A stretch of 61,385 bases of DNA, from positions 1 to 61,385 of the forward strand of contig NZ_BNDS01000020.1 in the NCBI RefSeq assembly GCF_014656545.1, in the 5' to 3' direction. A program made the translations under genes and the position numbers. This document shows, piece after piece, positions 51,751-61,289 of the stretch. Source of the stretch: Neobacillus kokaensis (GTDB taxonomy: Bacteria; Bacillota; Bacilli; Bacillales; Cytobacillaceae). Every line of letters begins with the position of its first letter. Within the stretch, counting starts at the first letter, position 1. The notes beneath the pieces were generated by a model that worked only from the letters and a program-made list of their open reading frames with translations, searched no databases and was not told the origin of the DNA.

Positions 51751-52101
51751 ATGACAAAGAAAAATCTTTTTTGGAAGGGAATGCTTCTTGGCGCTCTTGC
51801 TGGCGGTGCAGTTAGTTTATTGGATAAATATACCCGTCAAGTAATGAAGGAGAACGTTCAAAAGACTTCAAGCAAGGTGTATGAAACGGTTCGCCATCCA
51901 GGAGAAACAGTGGCAAAAATAAAAACAACGATTAAACAGGTAAGTGAAGAGTTTTCCTATCTAGCTGAAAAAGTGGATGAAATTCGTGAATTAACACCGC
52001 AAGTAACTGAAATGCTAAAGGAAACAAAGGATACCTTCAAAAAGAGCAATGACGATGAGTTAATGGAGGAACTACTTGTAGAAAAAGTAACTAATTATTA
52101 A
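51751..52101 (+). CDS. YtxH-domain-like protein
   Basis: The protein has 116 residues with one N-terminal TM segment (FWKGMLLGALAGGAVSLLD) and a long charged coiled-coil tail. It resembles YtxH/general-stress proteins. It is 15 bp upstream of the BrkB-like gene and probably co-transcribed. Confidence 0.72.
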   Translation: MTKKNLFWKGMLLGALAGGAVSLLDKYTRQVMKENVQKTSSKVYETVRHPGETVAKIKTTIKQVSEEFSYLAEKVDEIRELTPQVTEMLKETKDTFKKSNDDELMEELLVEKVTNY

Positions 52102-52116
52102 AAAGGAGAGGTGATG

Positions 52117-52953
52117 ATGGGGAATAAAGGGAATGTTCGCTCCTCTTTAATACGCTTGCTTTGGCATCGGATTAGTGAAGATGATCTTCCGGGGTTAAGC
52201 GCGCAGCTTGCTTATTATTTTCTTCTTTCACTTTTCCCGCTTCTGATTGTGCTATTTACGTTGATTCCTTATATCCCAATTCCTCAGCAGGACATGCTGG
52301 GAATCATTCGGGAATTTGCTCCAGTAGATGCAATGCAGTTTATTGAAAAAACCATCAATGAAATCATGAGACATCGCAGCGGGGGCTTGCTCTCATTTGG
52401 TATTATCGGTACCATTTGGTCGGCATCGAACGGGATAAATGCGATTGTGAGGGCATTTAATAAGGCCTATAATGTCCCGGAAAGCAGATCATTCCTTGTC
52501 GCAAGAGGGATGGCCATTCTTCTAACGTTTGGAATGATCTTTATTTTTTTATTAGCCCTTATTTTACCGATATTCGGCCGGGAAATCGGCCAATTTATTT
52601 TTTCGCAATTTGGCTATTCCAAATTATTTCTTAAACTGTGGAATACTCTTAGCGTTGTTGTGAGTGCGATCATCTTGTTTGTTGTTTTCACGGGTTTGTA
52701 CTGGATTGCACCGAATGTGAAGTTTCGCTGTCGCAGCGCTTTTCCTGGGGCAGCCTTTGCGACCTTTGGCTGGATTGTTTCTTCGCTTGGCTTTTCTTTT
52801 TATGTTGGAAACTTTAGTAATTATTCGGTTACTTACGGAAGTATTGGAGCAATTATTGTGTTAATGATCTGGCTGTACATTTCCGCCTTTATTATCATTC
52901 TTGGCGGAGAAATAAATGCTTTTTATAGTGAAAAATACCGTAACAATTGCTAA
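52117..52953 (+). CDS. yfkH: YihY/BrkB-family membrane protein, YfkH-like
   Basis: The protein has about 278 residues and six TM segments. The family segments LSAQLAYYFLLSLFPLLI, WSASNGINAIVRAFNKAY and YGSIGAIIVLMIWLYI are present. The role is unresolved; an early ribonuclease BN label for the family is not supported. GTG and ATG codons at 52111 and 52114 are alternatives; 52117 has the best spacing to GGAG. Confidence 0.87.
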   Translation: MGNKGNVRSSLIRLLWHRISEDDLPGLSAQLAYYFLLSLFPLLIVLFTLIPYIPIPQQDMLGIIREFAPVDAMQFIEKTINEIMRHRSGGLLSFGIIGTIWSASNGINAIVRAFNKAYNVPESRSFLVARGMAILLTFGMIFIFLLALILPIFGREIGQFIFSQFGYSKLFLKLWNTLSVVVSAIILFVVFTGLYWIAPNVKFRCRSAFPGAAFATFGWIVSSLGFSFYVGNFSNYSVTYGSIGAIIVLMIWLYISAFIIILGGEINAFYSEKYRNNC

Positions 52954-53051
52954 TAGTTACCTTTATGAAAATGTTTTATCTGTTCAAACTAGACGTAGGG
53001 CCTAGTTGATGCAAATGCAGGGGCCCCACCATATTGAGGGAGGGTTGAACA

Positions 53052-53156
53052 GTGACGAAACATACGAAAAAAGATGGCGGTACGAAACAAAAAGGAAAAG
53101 GCAGCAAGGGAAATAAGACGTCCGGATCTGCAAACGGCTCTAACGGATATCACTAA
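53052..53156 (+). CDS. Small Lys/Gly-rich protein, 34 aa
   Basis: GTG start with GAGGGAGGG 6 nt upstream. The frame reads MTKHTKKDGGTKQKGKGSKG and ends NGSNGYH. Composition resembles minor spore proteins. A good terminator follows. Not recognised. Confidence 0.55.
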   Translation: MTKHTKKDGGTKQKGKGSKGNKTSGSANGSNGYH

Positions 53157-53171
53157 CCGTATAAATGGCGA

Positions 53172-53202
53172 AAAAACCGGGTTTAGTTACCCGGTTTTTT
53201 AA
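53172..53202. terminator. Terminator after the 34-aa gene
   Basis: AAAACCGGGT and ACCCGGTTTTTT around TTAGTT. Serves the convergent zosA too. Confidence 0.85.
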
Positions 53203-53224
53203 ATGTCTATCTATTTATGTGGTC

Positions 53225-55138
53225 TTATGATTTCAATAACCGCAAGCTATTAAGTATTACTAGGATGGTGCTTCCTTCATGGCCGATGACTCCGAATGGC
53301 AGGTCGATGAACTGGAAGAAATTGGAACAGATTAACACCATAATGACAGAGATAGAGAAAATGACATTTTGCTTGATGATTCTGTTCATCCGCTGCGAAA
53401 GTCTTACGGCTTCAGCAATTCGCGGAAGGTCATTTTTCATTAGAACGATGTCAGCCGTTTCAAGAGCGACATCCGTTCCTTCTCCCATGGCAATCCCGAC
53501 ATTCGCAACAGCGAGCGCCGGCGCATCGTTAATGCCATCCCCCACCATCGCTACCGTTTCATATTTTGATTTCAGTTCTTTAAGATGGTCCACCTTTGTT
53601 TCAGGCAGGCATTCGGCGAAAAACTCATCAACGTGGCTTTCTGCGGCAATCGCCCGGGCTGTTTTTTCACTGTCGCCAGTTAACATGACGGTCTTAATTC
53701 CTTGTTTTTTCAGTTGGTCAATAGCGACCTTTGTCTCCTCACGAACTACATCCTTGAGGGCAAACATGGCACTCAAAGTACCATTAATTTCAATAAAGAC
53801 GAGGGTATTTCCCTGGCCAGCAAGTTCTTTTGCTTTTCCATCTGCAAAATGGTCAACGTCTTTGCCGACAAAAGCAGCTTTCCCAATTTTCCATTGTTCA
53901 CCGTTGATTTCAGCTTTAATTCCCCAGCCCGGAACATCTTCAAGCGAGTCGGGATGGAAAAGCTCCTTTTTAAGTGATTGTTTAGCATATTTGACAATCG
54001 CTTGTGCAAGGGGATGATTCGAGTGACTTTCAATCGAAGCGGCTTTCCATACTAAGCTTTCTTGGTCAAGACCTTTCTTTATGACGATTTCGGTCACTTC
54101 CGGTTTTCCTTTTGTCAGTGTGCCGGTTTTATCGAAAGCAATGGCGCCTAAATGGCTTAAATTCTCTAAATGGACACCGCCTTTAAACAAAATTCCATGG
54201 CGGGCACCATTTGAAATTGCCGACAGGGTGGCGGGCATAATCGATGCTACAAGGGCACAGGGAGAAGCGACAACTAATAGAATCATTGCTCGATAAAATG
54301 ATTCATGCCAGCTCCATCCTAATAAAAAATGCGGCAGGAAAAACATCGCGATTACTATTAGAAGGACGACCTTTACGTAAGTTCCTTCAAAACGTTCAAT
54401 AAAAAGCTGTGACGGTGATTTTTCACTTTGGGCTGATTGCACAAGCTGAATGATTTTTTGAAACAATGTATCACCGCTAGCCTTTGTCACTTGAACTGTG
54501 ATTGACCCTGTCAAATTGACGGTCCCAGCAAAGACTTCTTCCTCGTTCCCTTTAGAAACCGGCATCGACTCGCCTGTTATCGCAGCTTCATCAATATTCG
54601 TGTAACCCTTTATAATCTTCCCATCAGATGGTACCCGTTCTCCGGGTTTAATCAAAATATGGTCTCCAACACGGAGCTCAGAGACTGGTACTCGTTTTTC
54701 TATTCCGTTAACGAAAAGGAGTGCTTCTTCCGGCTGTAACTCCATTAAGGAGGAAATTTCCTTATGGCTTTTATTCATCGTATAGGTTTCCAAGGCGCCG
54801 CTGACCGCAAAAATAAAGATCAATATAGCTCCCTCTGTCCAGTAACCGATAATGGCAGAGCCAATTGCTGCAAAAATCATCAGCATTTCTACGTTTAATT
54901 CTTTATTTTCATAGGTGGCTTCAATTCCTTCTTTTGCCTTGGCAAAGCCGCCAATTACAAATGCAAGTAAATAGGCAATTATGGAATCTGCACCTTGACC
55001 ATTTTTATCGAACAGCCATCCAGCAATAATAAACACACCGCTTAAACCTGCAGCAATCAGCTCGGCATGCGGTTTTATTTTATCTAATAAGCTAACCTTT
55101 TGAATCCCTTTTGACAGGGACTTTGCTTCAGAACCCAT
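53225..55138 (-). CDS. zosA: P1B-type metal ATPase, ZosA-like
   Basis: The protein has 637 residues, the same length as B. subtilis ZosA. The phosphorylation site is DKTGTLTKG, the TGES phosphatase loop is ITGESMPVS, and the TM metal motif is SPCAL. The hinge is VGDGINDAPALAVANVG. It lacks an N-terminal HMA domain. ZosA imports zinc under peroxide stress with PerR control. A Fur-family box lies upstream. CadA-like export cannot be excluded by sequence alone. Confidence 0.85.
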   Translation of the reverse strand: MGSEAKSLSKGIQKVSLLDKIKPHAELIAAGLSGVFIIAGWLFDKNGQGADSIIAYLLAFVIGGFAKAKEGIEATYENKELNVEMLMIFAAIGSAIIGYWTEGAILIFIFAVSGALETYTMNKSHKEISSLMELQPEEALLFVNGIEKRVPVSELRVGDHILIKPGERVPSDGKIIKGYTNIDEAAITGESMPVSKGNEEEVFAGTVNLTGSITVQVTKASGDTLFQKIIQLVQSAQSEKSPSQLFIERFEGTYVKVVLLIVIAMFFLPHFLLGWSWHESFYRAMILLVVASPCALVASIMPATLSAISNGARHGILFKGGVHLENLSHLGAIAFDKTGTLTKGKPEVTEIVIKKGLDQESLVWKAASIESHSNHPLAQAIVKYAKQSLKKELFHPDSLEDVPGWGIKAEINGEQWKIGKAAFVGKDVDHFADGKAKELAGQGNTLVFIEINGTLSAMFALKDVVREETKVAIDQLKKQGIKTVMLTGDSEKTARAIAAESHVDEFFAECLPETKVDHLKELKSKYETVAMVGDGINDAPALAVANVGIAMGEGTDVALETADIVLMKNDLPRIAEAVRLSQRMNRIIKQNVIFSISVIMVLICSNFFQFIDLPFGVIGHEGSTILVILNSLRLLKS

Positions 55139-55217
55139 TTGTATCCCCTCCTTGAATCAGATTATAGCGCAATAAACTTTGCTAGTCAATTTTAATTGAT
55201 AAAATTTATATCTAATT

Positions 55218-55236
55218 GAGAATGATATTCATAAAT
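55218..55236 (-). promoter_or_regulatory. Fur/PerR/Zur-family box upstream of zosA
   Basis: GAGAATGATATTCATAAAT matches the 19-bp Fur consensus at about 14 positions. Which family member binds cannot be decided; PerR is expected from B. subtilis zosA. Confidence 0.5.
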
Positions 55237-55368
55237 ATTTATTGATAATGTTTGATATAGAGCGTAAGTTCATTGAATATAATCGAGAATCATTATTAAT
55301 TAAAATTATTTTTAACAATGTGCAATTGATAAGAATAATCAACCTCACTCCCCTTAAAAAACACGAAA

Positions 55369-55400
55369 GCTGTCATCAAGTGATGACAGCAAAATTCTTA
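55369..55400 (-). terminator. Hairpin terminator of the YfkF-like MFS gene
   Basis: GCTGTCATCA and TGATGACAGC form a 10-bp stem, with TTTCGTGTTTTTT after it on the minus strand. Confidence 0.6.
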
Positions 55401-55480
55401 AATGATCTATTTGTATTTAATTTTATTCTACCACACATTGTATGGGGAAGGTATCAAATTGTTACTTAAATCGAGCTTTC

Positions 55481-56647
55481 TTAGTTGGACTGAAGCTGAG
55501 GTCTTTTTCCAAAAATAAAAATAATAAATGAAAGAGATAGAAGAATAGTACTAATAATATAAAAGAAACTTATATTTTGCAGGTATGTGATAAAAATGCC
55601 TCCGATGATTGGACCGCAAAGGCTCCCAAGGCTGAAAAAAATGCCGCATAATAAATTTCCTGTCGGCAGCAGGCTTTTTGGCAGTAAATCCGTCATGAAG
55701 CTGATTCCAAGCGAAAAGGTTGAGCCAACGAGCATTCCGGAAACGAGGAGGGTTACGAATAGACCAATTGTAGAATGTTCTAAAAAACTTGCTGCCGTAA
55801 AACTGCAGAATCCGAAAAAAAGAACAGTCATCAGTACTTTTCTCCTGCCTAATTGATCGCTCAACACTCCTAAAGGAAGCTGTGTGATAATGCTGCCAAT
55901 CGCAAAAGCTGATAAAACTAGAGAGACGGTTGAAACATTCATATTTATTCTTAATGCATAAACGGGAAAGCTGCCATTTAGGGAAGATTCCAAAAAGCCA
56001 TAGCCTAATGCTGGTAAAAAGGCTATCCATCCATATTTTAAGGCTTTACTAAACTGCATGAAAGCAGCTAAAAAAGAATTAACGTTTACCACTTGTTCAG
56101 GCTGTTCATTTTTTAACGTAAACACAAATACCCAGCCGATTAAGCAAAGAATCGAGGAGACTATAAAGGGTAGTGCTTCATTAATATTAACAAGAGGGGT
56201 CATCAATGGTCCCGATGCAAAGCCAATTCCAAAAAATAAACCATATAACGATATATTACGGCCTCTCTTTTCTGCTGGGGAGAACGAGGTAATCCAAGTC
56301 TGGGTGGCGAAATGCAGGGCATGGTCACCGATTCCAATCAGCATCCTTAAAATAAACCAGAACCAAAACGATTTCCAAAGGGGGAACATCGCAAGCGAGG
56401 CCACTACAAGTCCGCCGCCAACAATAATGACTGGTTTGTATCCATATTTTCTAAGAGGCAGCTCCATGAATGGAGAAACAAGTAAAATCCCAATATAAAG
56501 AGCTATAGCATTCAAACCGTTTAACGACGATGACACACCACCTTTTTCAAAAATGACGGCAATCAATGGCAGCAGCATTCCTTGGGAAAAACCAGAAATG
56601 GCGACAAGAGAGACAAGAATCCATAAAAGAAAATGATTTTGTTTCAT
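55481..56647 (-). CDS. yfkF: MFS transporter, YfkF-like
   Basis: The protein has 388 residues and about 12 TM segments, with a motif-A-like GVLSDQLGRRKV after TM8. Synteny with chaA/yfkE and yfkD equals B. subtilis yfkF. The start at 56647 follows GAGGAAA by 6 nt. The substrate is unknown. Confidence 0.83.
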   Translation of the reverse strand: MKQNHFLLWILVSLVAISGFSQGMLLPLIAVIFEKGGVSSSLNGLNAIALYIGILLVSPFMELPLRKYGYKPVIIVGGGLVVASLAMFPLWKSFWFWFILRMLIGIGDHALHFATQTWITSFSPAEKRGRNISLYGLFFGIGFASGPLMTPLVNINEALPFIVSSILCLIGWVFVFTLKNEQPEQVVNVNSFLAAFMQFSKALKYGWIAFLPALGYGFLESSLNGSFPVYALRINMNVSTVSLVLSAFAIGSIITQLPLGVLSDQLGRRKVLMTVLFFGFCSFTAASFLEHSTIGLFVTLLVSGMLVGSTFSLGISFMTDLLPKSLLPTGNLLCGIFFSLGSLCGPIIGGIFITYLQNISFFYIISTILLSLSFIIFIFGKRPQLQSN

Positions 56648-56811
56648 GTAAGTTTTCCTCATTTGTAAAATATTCCTTAAATGATGGTAGCGGGAATATT
56701 AATTTTTTGCAAGGAAAATGTTGTTTTAGAATTTATATTAGTGGTAATGTTTTTTTGTAGTAAAAGTGGGGAAAGAGAAATAGAAAGAAATAGATTCTGG
56801 AGGTAAAGTTT

Positions 56812-57867
56812 GTGACAAATAAAATCTTTATGATGTTGACCTTTATTGGAGTACCTGTCTCCATTATTGGGACTTTCATGCACTGGCCAAGCATTATTTT
56901 ATTTATTCTATACTGCTTAACGATTATTGCGTTATCCAGCTACATGGGCAGAGCTACGGAAAGCTTAGCGATTGTGGCGGGACCAAGAATAGGTGGTTTG
57001 TTAAATGCAACGTTCGGAAATGCCGTTGAGCTGATTATTTCTGTTTTTGCGTTAAAGGCAGGCTTAGTAGGAGTTGTTCTTGCTTCATTAACAGGTTCTG
57101 TGTTGGGAAATCTTCTGCTGGTTGCAGGACTTTCTTTCTTTGTCGGCGGGTTGAAATATAAGCGGCAGAAATTTAATGTATTCGATGCCCGGCATAATTC
57201 GGGATTGTTGATGTTTGCTATCATTGTGGCCTTTGTGATCCCTGAAGTATTTTCTACGGATATGAACGAAACAAAGAAATTATCATTAAGTACTGGGATT
57301 TCCATTACTCTTATTTTGCTTTATTTAGCTGCATTATTTTTCAAATTGGTCACACATCGAGGGGTATACCAGAGTGACACCTCATCAGAGCATCATGATG
57401 AGGAGCCGGAATGGGGAAAAGGAAGAGCGATCGCCGTCTTGTTGATTGCAACTCTTGCCGTTGCTTTTATTTCCGAGCACCTTGTCCATACGTTTGAATA
57501 TGTTGCAGAATCATTTGGCTGGTCGGAGCTGTTTATCGGGGTCATAATCGTTGCAATTGTAGGGAATGCAGCTGAGCACGCATCTGCTGTCTTAATGGCT
57601 TATAAGAATAAAATGGATGTCGCGGTTGAAATTGCCATCGGCTCCACCCTGCAGGTTGCAATGTTTGTTGCTCCTGTTCTCGTTCTATTATCATTATTAT
57701 TTGAAAAATCAATGCCGCTGATTTTCACCTGGCAGGAGCTCACGGCCATGGCATCATCCGTCCTCCTAATGGTTGTCATCTCTAACGATGGTGAAACCAA
57801 CTGGTTCGAAGGCCTTACTTTACTCGCCGCCTATGTCATCATGGGAATCGGCTTCTATTTGCTGTAA
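56812..57867 (+). CDS. chaA: Ca2+/H+ antiporter ChaA (YfkE)
   Basis: A CAX-family protein of 351 residues, the same length as B. subtilis YfkE. Both alpha repeats are seen: GGLLNATFGNAVELIIS and GNAAEHASAVLMAYKNK, each with the ion-binding Asn/Glu. It exports calcium in exchange for protons. It starts at GTG with GGAGG upstream. Confidence 0.93.
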   Translation: MTNKIFMMLTFIGVPVSIIGTFMHWPSIILFILYCLTIIALSSYMGRATESLAIVAGPRIGGLLNATFGNAVELIISVFALKAGLVGVVLASLTGSVLGNLLLVAGLSFFVGGLKYKRQKFNVFDARHNSGLLMFAIIVAFVIPEVFSTDMNETKKLSLSTGISITLILLYLAALFFKLVTHRGVYQSDTSSEHHDEEPEWGKGRAIAVLLIATLAVAFISEHLVHTFEYVAESFGWSELFIGVIIVAIVGNAAEHASAVLMAYKNKMDVAVEIAIGSTLQVAMFVAPVLVLLSLLFEKSMPLIFTWQELTAMASSVLLMVVISNDGETNWFEGLTLLAAYVIMGIGFYLL

Positions 57868-57881
57868 TGGGGATGGTTAAC

Positions 57882-57924
57882 GGTATCAGGCACCATGTGA
57901 AAATTTCACATGGTGCCTGACACC
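57882..57924. repeat. Dispersed palindromic repeat, copy C
   Basis: GGTATCAGGCACCATGTGAA meets its complementary arm ending GGTGCCTGACACC. Here no T run follows, so it is not a good terminator by itself; a separate terminator follows at 57938. Confidence 0.9.
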
Positions 57925-57937
57925 AATTGAAGCAACA

Positions 57938-57991
57938 AAAAAAGACTCTACCTTCTTTTATGAGGTTTTATGAGGTTTAGAGTCTTTTTTG
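57938..57991 (+). terminator. Terminator after chaA
   Basis: AAAAAAAGACTCTA and TAGAGTCTTTTTT arms flank a short direct repeat TTTTATGAGG. Confidence 0.85.
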
Positions 57992-58422
57992 TTATTTACT
58001 TCCATGTACTTTGTTTTTCATTTTTCGTCCTATGATAGGGTAAACCATCAATCGCTTTACTATGGGACCATCAATCACCAACCTTCATGTTTTAGTTGTA
58101 CGCAAGACAAACACGAGTGTTGACTGTCATATTAGAGAGAATCCCAACCTCCTTATGAATATGGATATGGTTAGCCGATTGATTGCAGCCCTCCTTTTTG
58201 AAAAGTTAAGTTTATTATAAAACTTAATTAGAATTTTGTAAATGTTCAGATTATTACAATTGTATTACAATTTGTTGACGCTTTCAAAAGGCTGTTTACT
58301 TAATTATTACTTCTTTTCTTAAAATAATTTCAAAACCGATAATAGAATGGATAATATTAATCAACTCCGAAAAAACTACTATCAGACTGATTTACGTTTA
58401 GTACTGAAAGGAGTTTAACTTA
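57992..58422. other. Intergenic region upstream of yfkD
   Basis: About 430 bp. Two AAGGAGG-like sites on the minus strand (near 58150 and 58190) lack a convincing frame; one leads to a 12-codon frame only. No hairpin, repeat or RNA motif stood out. It should contain the yfkD promoter. Confidence 0.5.
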
Positions 58423-59241
58423 GTGAGAAAATTAATCTCTGTCCTTATGACTTTGCTATTAATGGTTTTGATGGTACCAAGTGCCTTCGCCGAAAAAAAC
58501 CCGTCAGGCCCACCGAAAATGGAGCCGGCAAAATATCAAATTCCTTCCTCTGTTAGGAGTATTACGAAGGAAAACACCTATCCGAATTCAACACAGGATC
58601 TGCCATATTTGCAGCCAAGTGAGTTAACGAAAAAATTGATTAACTCATCTAATGTAAAAATTGAGAATCCTGATTTAATCCGCATGTTGAATGAATCAAG
58701 TATTAACAGTACCCCTTTTGCGGTGGGCTATCGTGCAATCGTCTATCTTGGGCAGTGGGCATTAAACTATGAGTCATCTGAGACTTCACCGAATTGGGAA
58801 TATCAAAAAATCAATACGAATTATTATGACAATCGGGGCGGCAATACACCATACCGAATTAAATATGTTCAGGAGTCGCAAAAGATTGTAAGAGGGGGTC
58901 TTACATCTAAAATTACGAACGCTGAAGAAGTGAAAAAAATGATGCTGCTAAAGGCAATGAAAAAGACCAATCTTCCTTTATCTTTTGATACGGTTATTGG
59001 TGCCGGCACGAAAAATGATCATTTTTACAATATTCCTGCAAAGCGATTAGGCTATCTTTACGCATATGCCCCTGCAATTAGTGAGAAGGGGAAGGTTACG
59101 TATGGCGAAGTTTACTTAATGCTGAAAGGCAATCGCAAATTCATTGTTATCAAAAATGTCACGTCACAAGGAATAGGGGCATGGATTCCGGTACAGGACT
59201 ACGTTTCGTTTGGCTTTGTTGCATCAGAGCGGCCAAGATAA
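58423..59241 (+). CDS. yfkD: YfkD-like secreted protein
   Basis: The protein has 272 residues with a signal peptide ending VPSAFA-EK. The mature part has SVRSITKENTYPNSTQDLPY and AVGYRAIVYLGQWALNYESS, as in YfkD family proteins. Position after chaA (yfkE) supports it. It is exported and may be forespore-expressed as in B. subtilis. It starts at GTG after AAAGGAG. Confidence 0.85.
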   Translation: MRKLISVLMTLLLMVLMVPSAFAEKNPSGPPKMEPAKYQIPSSVRSITKENTYPNSTQDLPYLQPSELTKKLINSSNVKIENPDLIRMLNESSINSTPFAVGYRAIVYLGQWALNYESSETSPNWEYQKINTNYYDNRGGNTPYRIKYVQESQKIVRGGLTSKITNAEEVKKMMLLKAMKKTNLPLSFDTVIGAGTKNDHFYNIPAKRLGYLYAYAPAISEKGKVTYGEVYLMLKGNRKFIVIKNVTSQGIGAWIPVQDYVSFGFVASERPR

Positions 59242-59352
59242 ATTAAGGGGACGGTTTTTCTATTTCATTAATAATTAGGCAGCCTATAAGTAATCATTGC
59301 CAAAGAACAGAAAATTAGATAGGATAAAACGGTAATGAAAGGAGCGAATGAA

Positions 59353-59550
59353 ATGGGAAGCCCTACCTATGATAAAAATACTCAAGTGAGCTTTTTAAAG
59401 CAGCGTTTAAATATGTTTATTGACGTATTGGATGCAATCGATCCGGAAGAGACGGATCTTGAAGATATTGACCGATTAATTTCTATTCTTGATGAAATGG
59501 AATCAAAATGTCGCGAATTTAATAATCGTGAAACGGAAGAGTCTGTTTAA
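59353..59550 (+). CDS. SE1561-family small protein
   Basis: A 65-residue acidic helical protein (VSFLKQRLNMFIDVLDAID, LEDIDRLISILDEMESKC). The start at 59353 follows AAAGGAG by 12 nt or GGAG by 8; the ATG at 59335 precedes the site and is rejected. Function unknown. Confidence 0.78.
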   Translation: MGSPTYDKNTQVSFLKQRLNMFIDVLDAIDPEETDLEDIDRLISILDEMESKCREFNNRETEESV

Positions 59551-59576
59551 TAAGCAGGCTCTTTTTTGTGGGCAAT
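59538..59576 (+). terminator. Terminator after the SE1561-family gene
   Basis: GAGTCTG and CAGGCTC (with G-U) around TTTAATAAG, then TTTTTT. The left arm is in the coding end. Confidence 0.75.
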
Positions 59577-59727
59577 TTTTATAATAAGATTTTTTCCGCA
59601 TACTACCATGTAATCGATTGCAACCTTAGCCTTTAAATCTGGTGCTTATAGGAGTATAATTAAAGCCGTCGAATAGTTATAAAAATTAAAATAGATATGA
59701 AGGACAAGGGAAAGGGGAACAAGAAAC

Positions 59728-61275
59728 GTGAATATCGTAAAATTTGAAGAAAGCATGTACAAGCTGGTTGTTGAAACCTCTACAAAGCTTCCTAAAGACG
59801 TTCGCCGTGCTGTAAAGTCGGCTAAAGAAAAAGAAAATGCCGGCACCAGAGCAGCAATGAGCCTTGCAACCATTACAAACAACATCGCCATGGCAGACGA
59901 ACAAGTGTCACCAATCTGTCAGGACACAGGTCTGCCAACTTTCAAAATTAAAACTCCTGTCGGCGTAAACCAAATTGAGTTAAAGGCTGCCATCAAAAAT
60001 GCGATTGTTCAAGCAACAAAAGACGGGAAATTGCGTCCTAATGCTGTTGATTCATTAACAGGCAAAAACAGCGGCGACAACCTTGGCGACGGTCTTCCAG
60101 TTGTAAAATTTGAACAATGGGAAAAAGACTATATTGATGTTAAGTTAATTTTAAAAGGCGGCGGCTGTGAAAACAAAAACATTCAGTACAGCCTGCCATG
60201 TGAATTAGAAGGACTAGGACGTGCAGGTCGTGACCTAGACGGGATCCGCAAATGTATTATGCACTCCGTTTATCAAGCACAAGGACAAGGCTGCTCAGCC
60301 GGATTCATCGGCGTCGGCATTGGCGGCGACCGTTCTTCTGGCTATGATTTAGCAAAAGAACAATTATTCCGTTCAGTTGAAGATTTGAATCCAAATGAAG
60401 ACCTTCGCAAGCTTGAAGAATACGTAATGGAAAATGCCAATAAGCTTGGTATCGGTACAATGGGCTTCGGTGGTGAAGCTACTTTGCTAGGCTGTAAAAT
60501 TGGCGTAATGCACCGTATTCCTGCTAGCTTCTATGTGTCTGTTGCTTACAACTGCTGGGCATTCCGCCGTATGGGTGTTTCAGTTGATCCACAAAATGGT
60601 GAAATAATCGAATGGGCATATCAAGATGGTGAGTTCATTGATTTTGCCGCTGGCGAGGCTGAAAAAGAAGTTGCCGCTGCTAGTGCATCTGATGATGTTA
60701 TCTCACTTCAAGCACCAATTACTGAAGAGCAAATTCGCCAATTGAAAGTCGGAGACGTAGTTGAAATCAATGGTCTAATGTATACTGGCCGCGACGCGAT
60801 CCACAAATATTTAATGGACAATGAAGCACCGGTTGATTTAAACGGTCAAGTTATCTACCACTGCGGTCCGGTTATGCTGAAGGATGAAGAGGGTCAATGG
60901 CATGTAAAGGCTGCAGGCCCTACAACAAGTATCCGTGAGGAGCCTTATCAAGGTGATATCATGAAGAAATTCGGTATCCGCGCTGTTATCGGTAAAGGCG
61001 GCATGGGTCCGAAGACTCTTTCAGCATTGCAAGAGCACGGCGGCGTCTATTTGAACGCTATTGGCGGGGCTGCACAATATTATGCTGACTGTATCAAATC
61101 TGTCGAAGGTGTTGATTTAACCGAATTCGGTATTCCAGAAGCAATGTGGCACTTACGTGTAGAAGGCTTCCGTGCTGTTGTTACAATGGACTCCCACGGA
61201 AACAGTCTGCATGCAGATGTAGACAAATCTTCTTTAGAAAAATTAGCACAATTCAAGGAACCGGTTTTTAAATAA
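59728..61275 (+). CDS. Class I (Fe-S) fumarate hydratase
   Basis: The protein has 515 residues and joins both class I halves (alpha residues ~10-280, beta ~330-510). [4Fe-4S] ligands lie in PICQDTGLP, GCSAGFIGVG and MGFGGEATLLGCKIG. The C-terminal beta part has VIYHCGPVM and GKGGMGPKTL. It interconverts fumarate and malate in the TCA cycle; the cluster is oxygen-labile. B. subtilis relies on the class II CitG, so this would be an additional or alternative enzyme. It starts at GTG after AAGGGG. Confidence 0.92.
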   Translation: MNIVKFEESMYKLVVETSTKLPKDVRRAVKSAKEKENAGTRAAMSLATITNNIAMADEQVSPICQDTGLPTFKIKTPVGVNQIELKAAIKNAIVQATKDGKLRPNAVDSLTGKNSGDNLGDGLPVVKFEQWEKDYIDVKLILKGGGCENKNIQYSLPCELEGLGRAGRDLDGIRKCIMHSVYQAQGQGCSAGFIGVGIGGDRSSGYDLAKEQLFRSVEDLNPNEDLRKLEEYVMENANKLGIGTMGFGGEATLLGCKIGVMHRIPASFYVSVAYNCWAFRRMGVSVDPQNGEIIEWAYQDGEFIDFAAGEAEKEVAAASASDDVISLQAPITEEQIRQLKVGDVVEINGLMYTGRDAIHKYLMDNEAPVDLNGQVIYHCGPVMLKDEEGQWHVKAAGPTTSIREEPYQGDIMKKFGIRAVIGKGGMGPKTLSALQEHGGVYLNAIGGAAQYYADCIKSVEGVDLTEFGIPEAMWHLRVEGFRAVVTMDSHGNSLHADVDKSSLEKLAQFKEPVFK

Positions 61276-61289
61276 GTTGTAATGTAGTT

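Larger units (their letters stand above)
55139..55480. other. Intergenic region upstream of zosA
   Basis: About 340 bp holding the Fur-family box (55218-55236), A/T-rich promoter sequence for zosA, and a terminator for the MFS gene (55369-55400). A plus-strand open frame at 55242-55469 runs through these elements and is not called. Confidence 0.55.

Noticed and set aside
55242..55469. 75-aa plus-strand frame upstream of zosA
   Set aside because: It runs through the terminator hairpin, has no ribosome site and no family resemblance.
58140..58200. Two AAGGAGG sites on the minus strand upstream of yfkD
   Set aside because: One is followed by no start codon and the other by a 12-codon frame; neither supports a gene.
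59246..59275. AAGGGGACGGTTTTTC-type stretch resembling dispersed Bacillus repeats
   Set aside because: Only one short copy here, too little to call a repeat.
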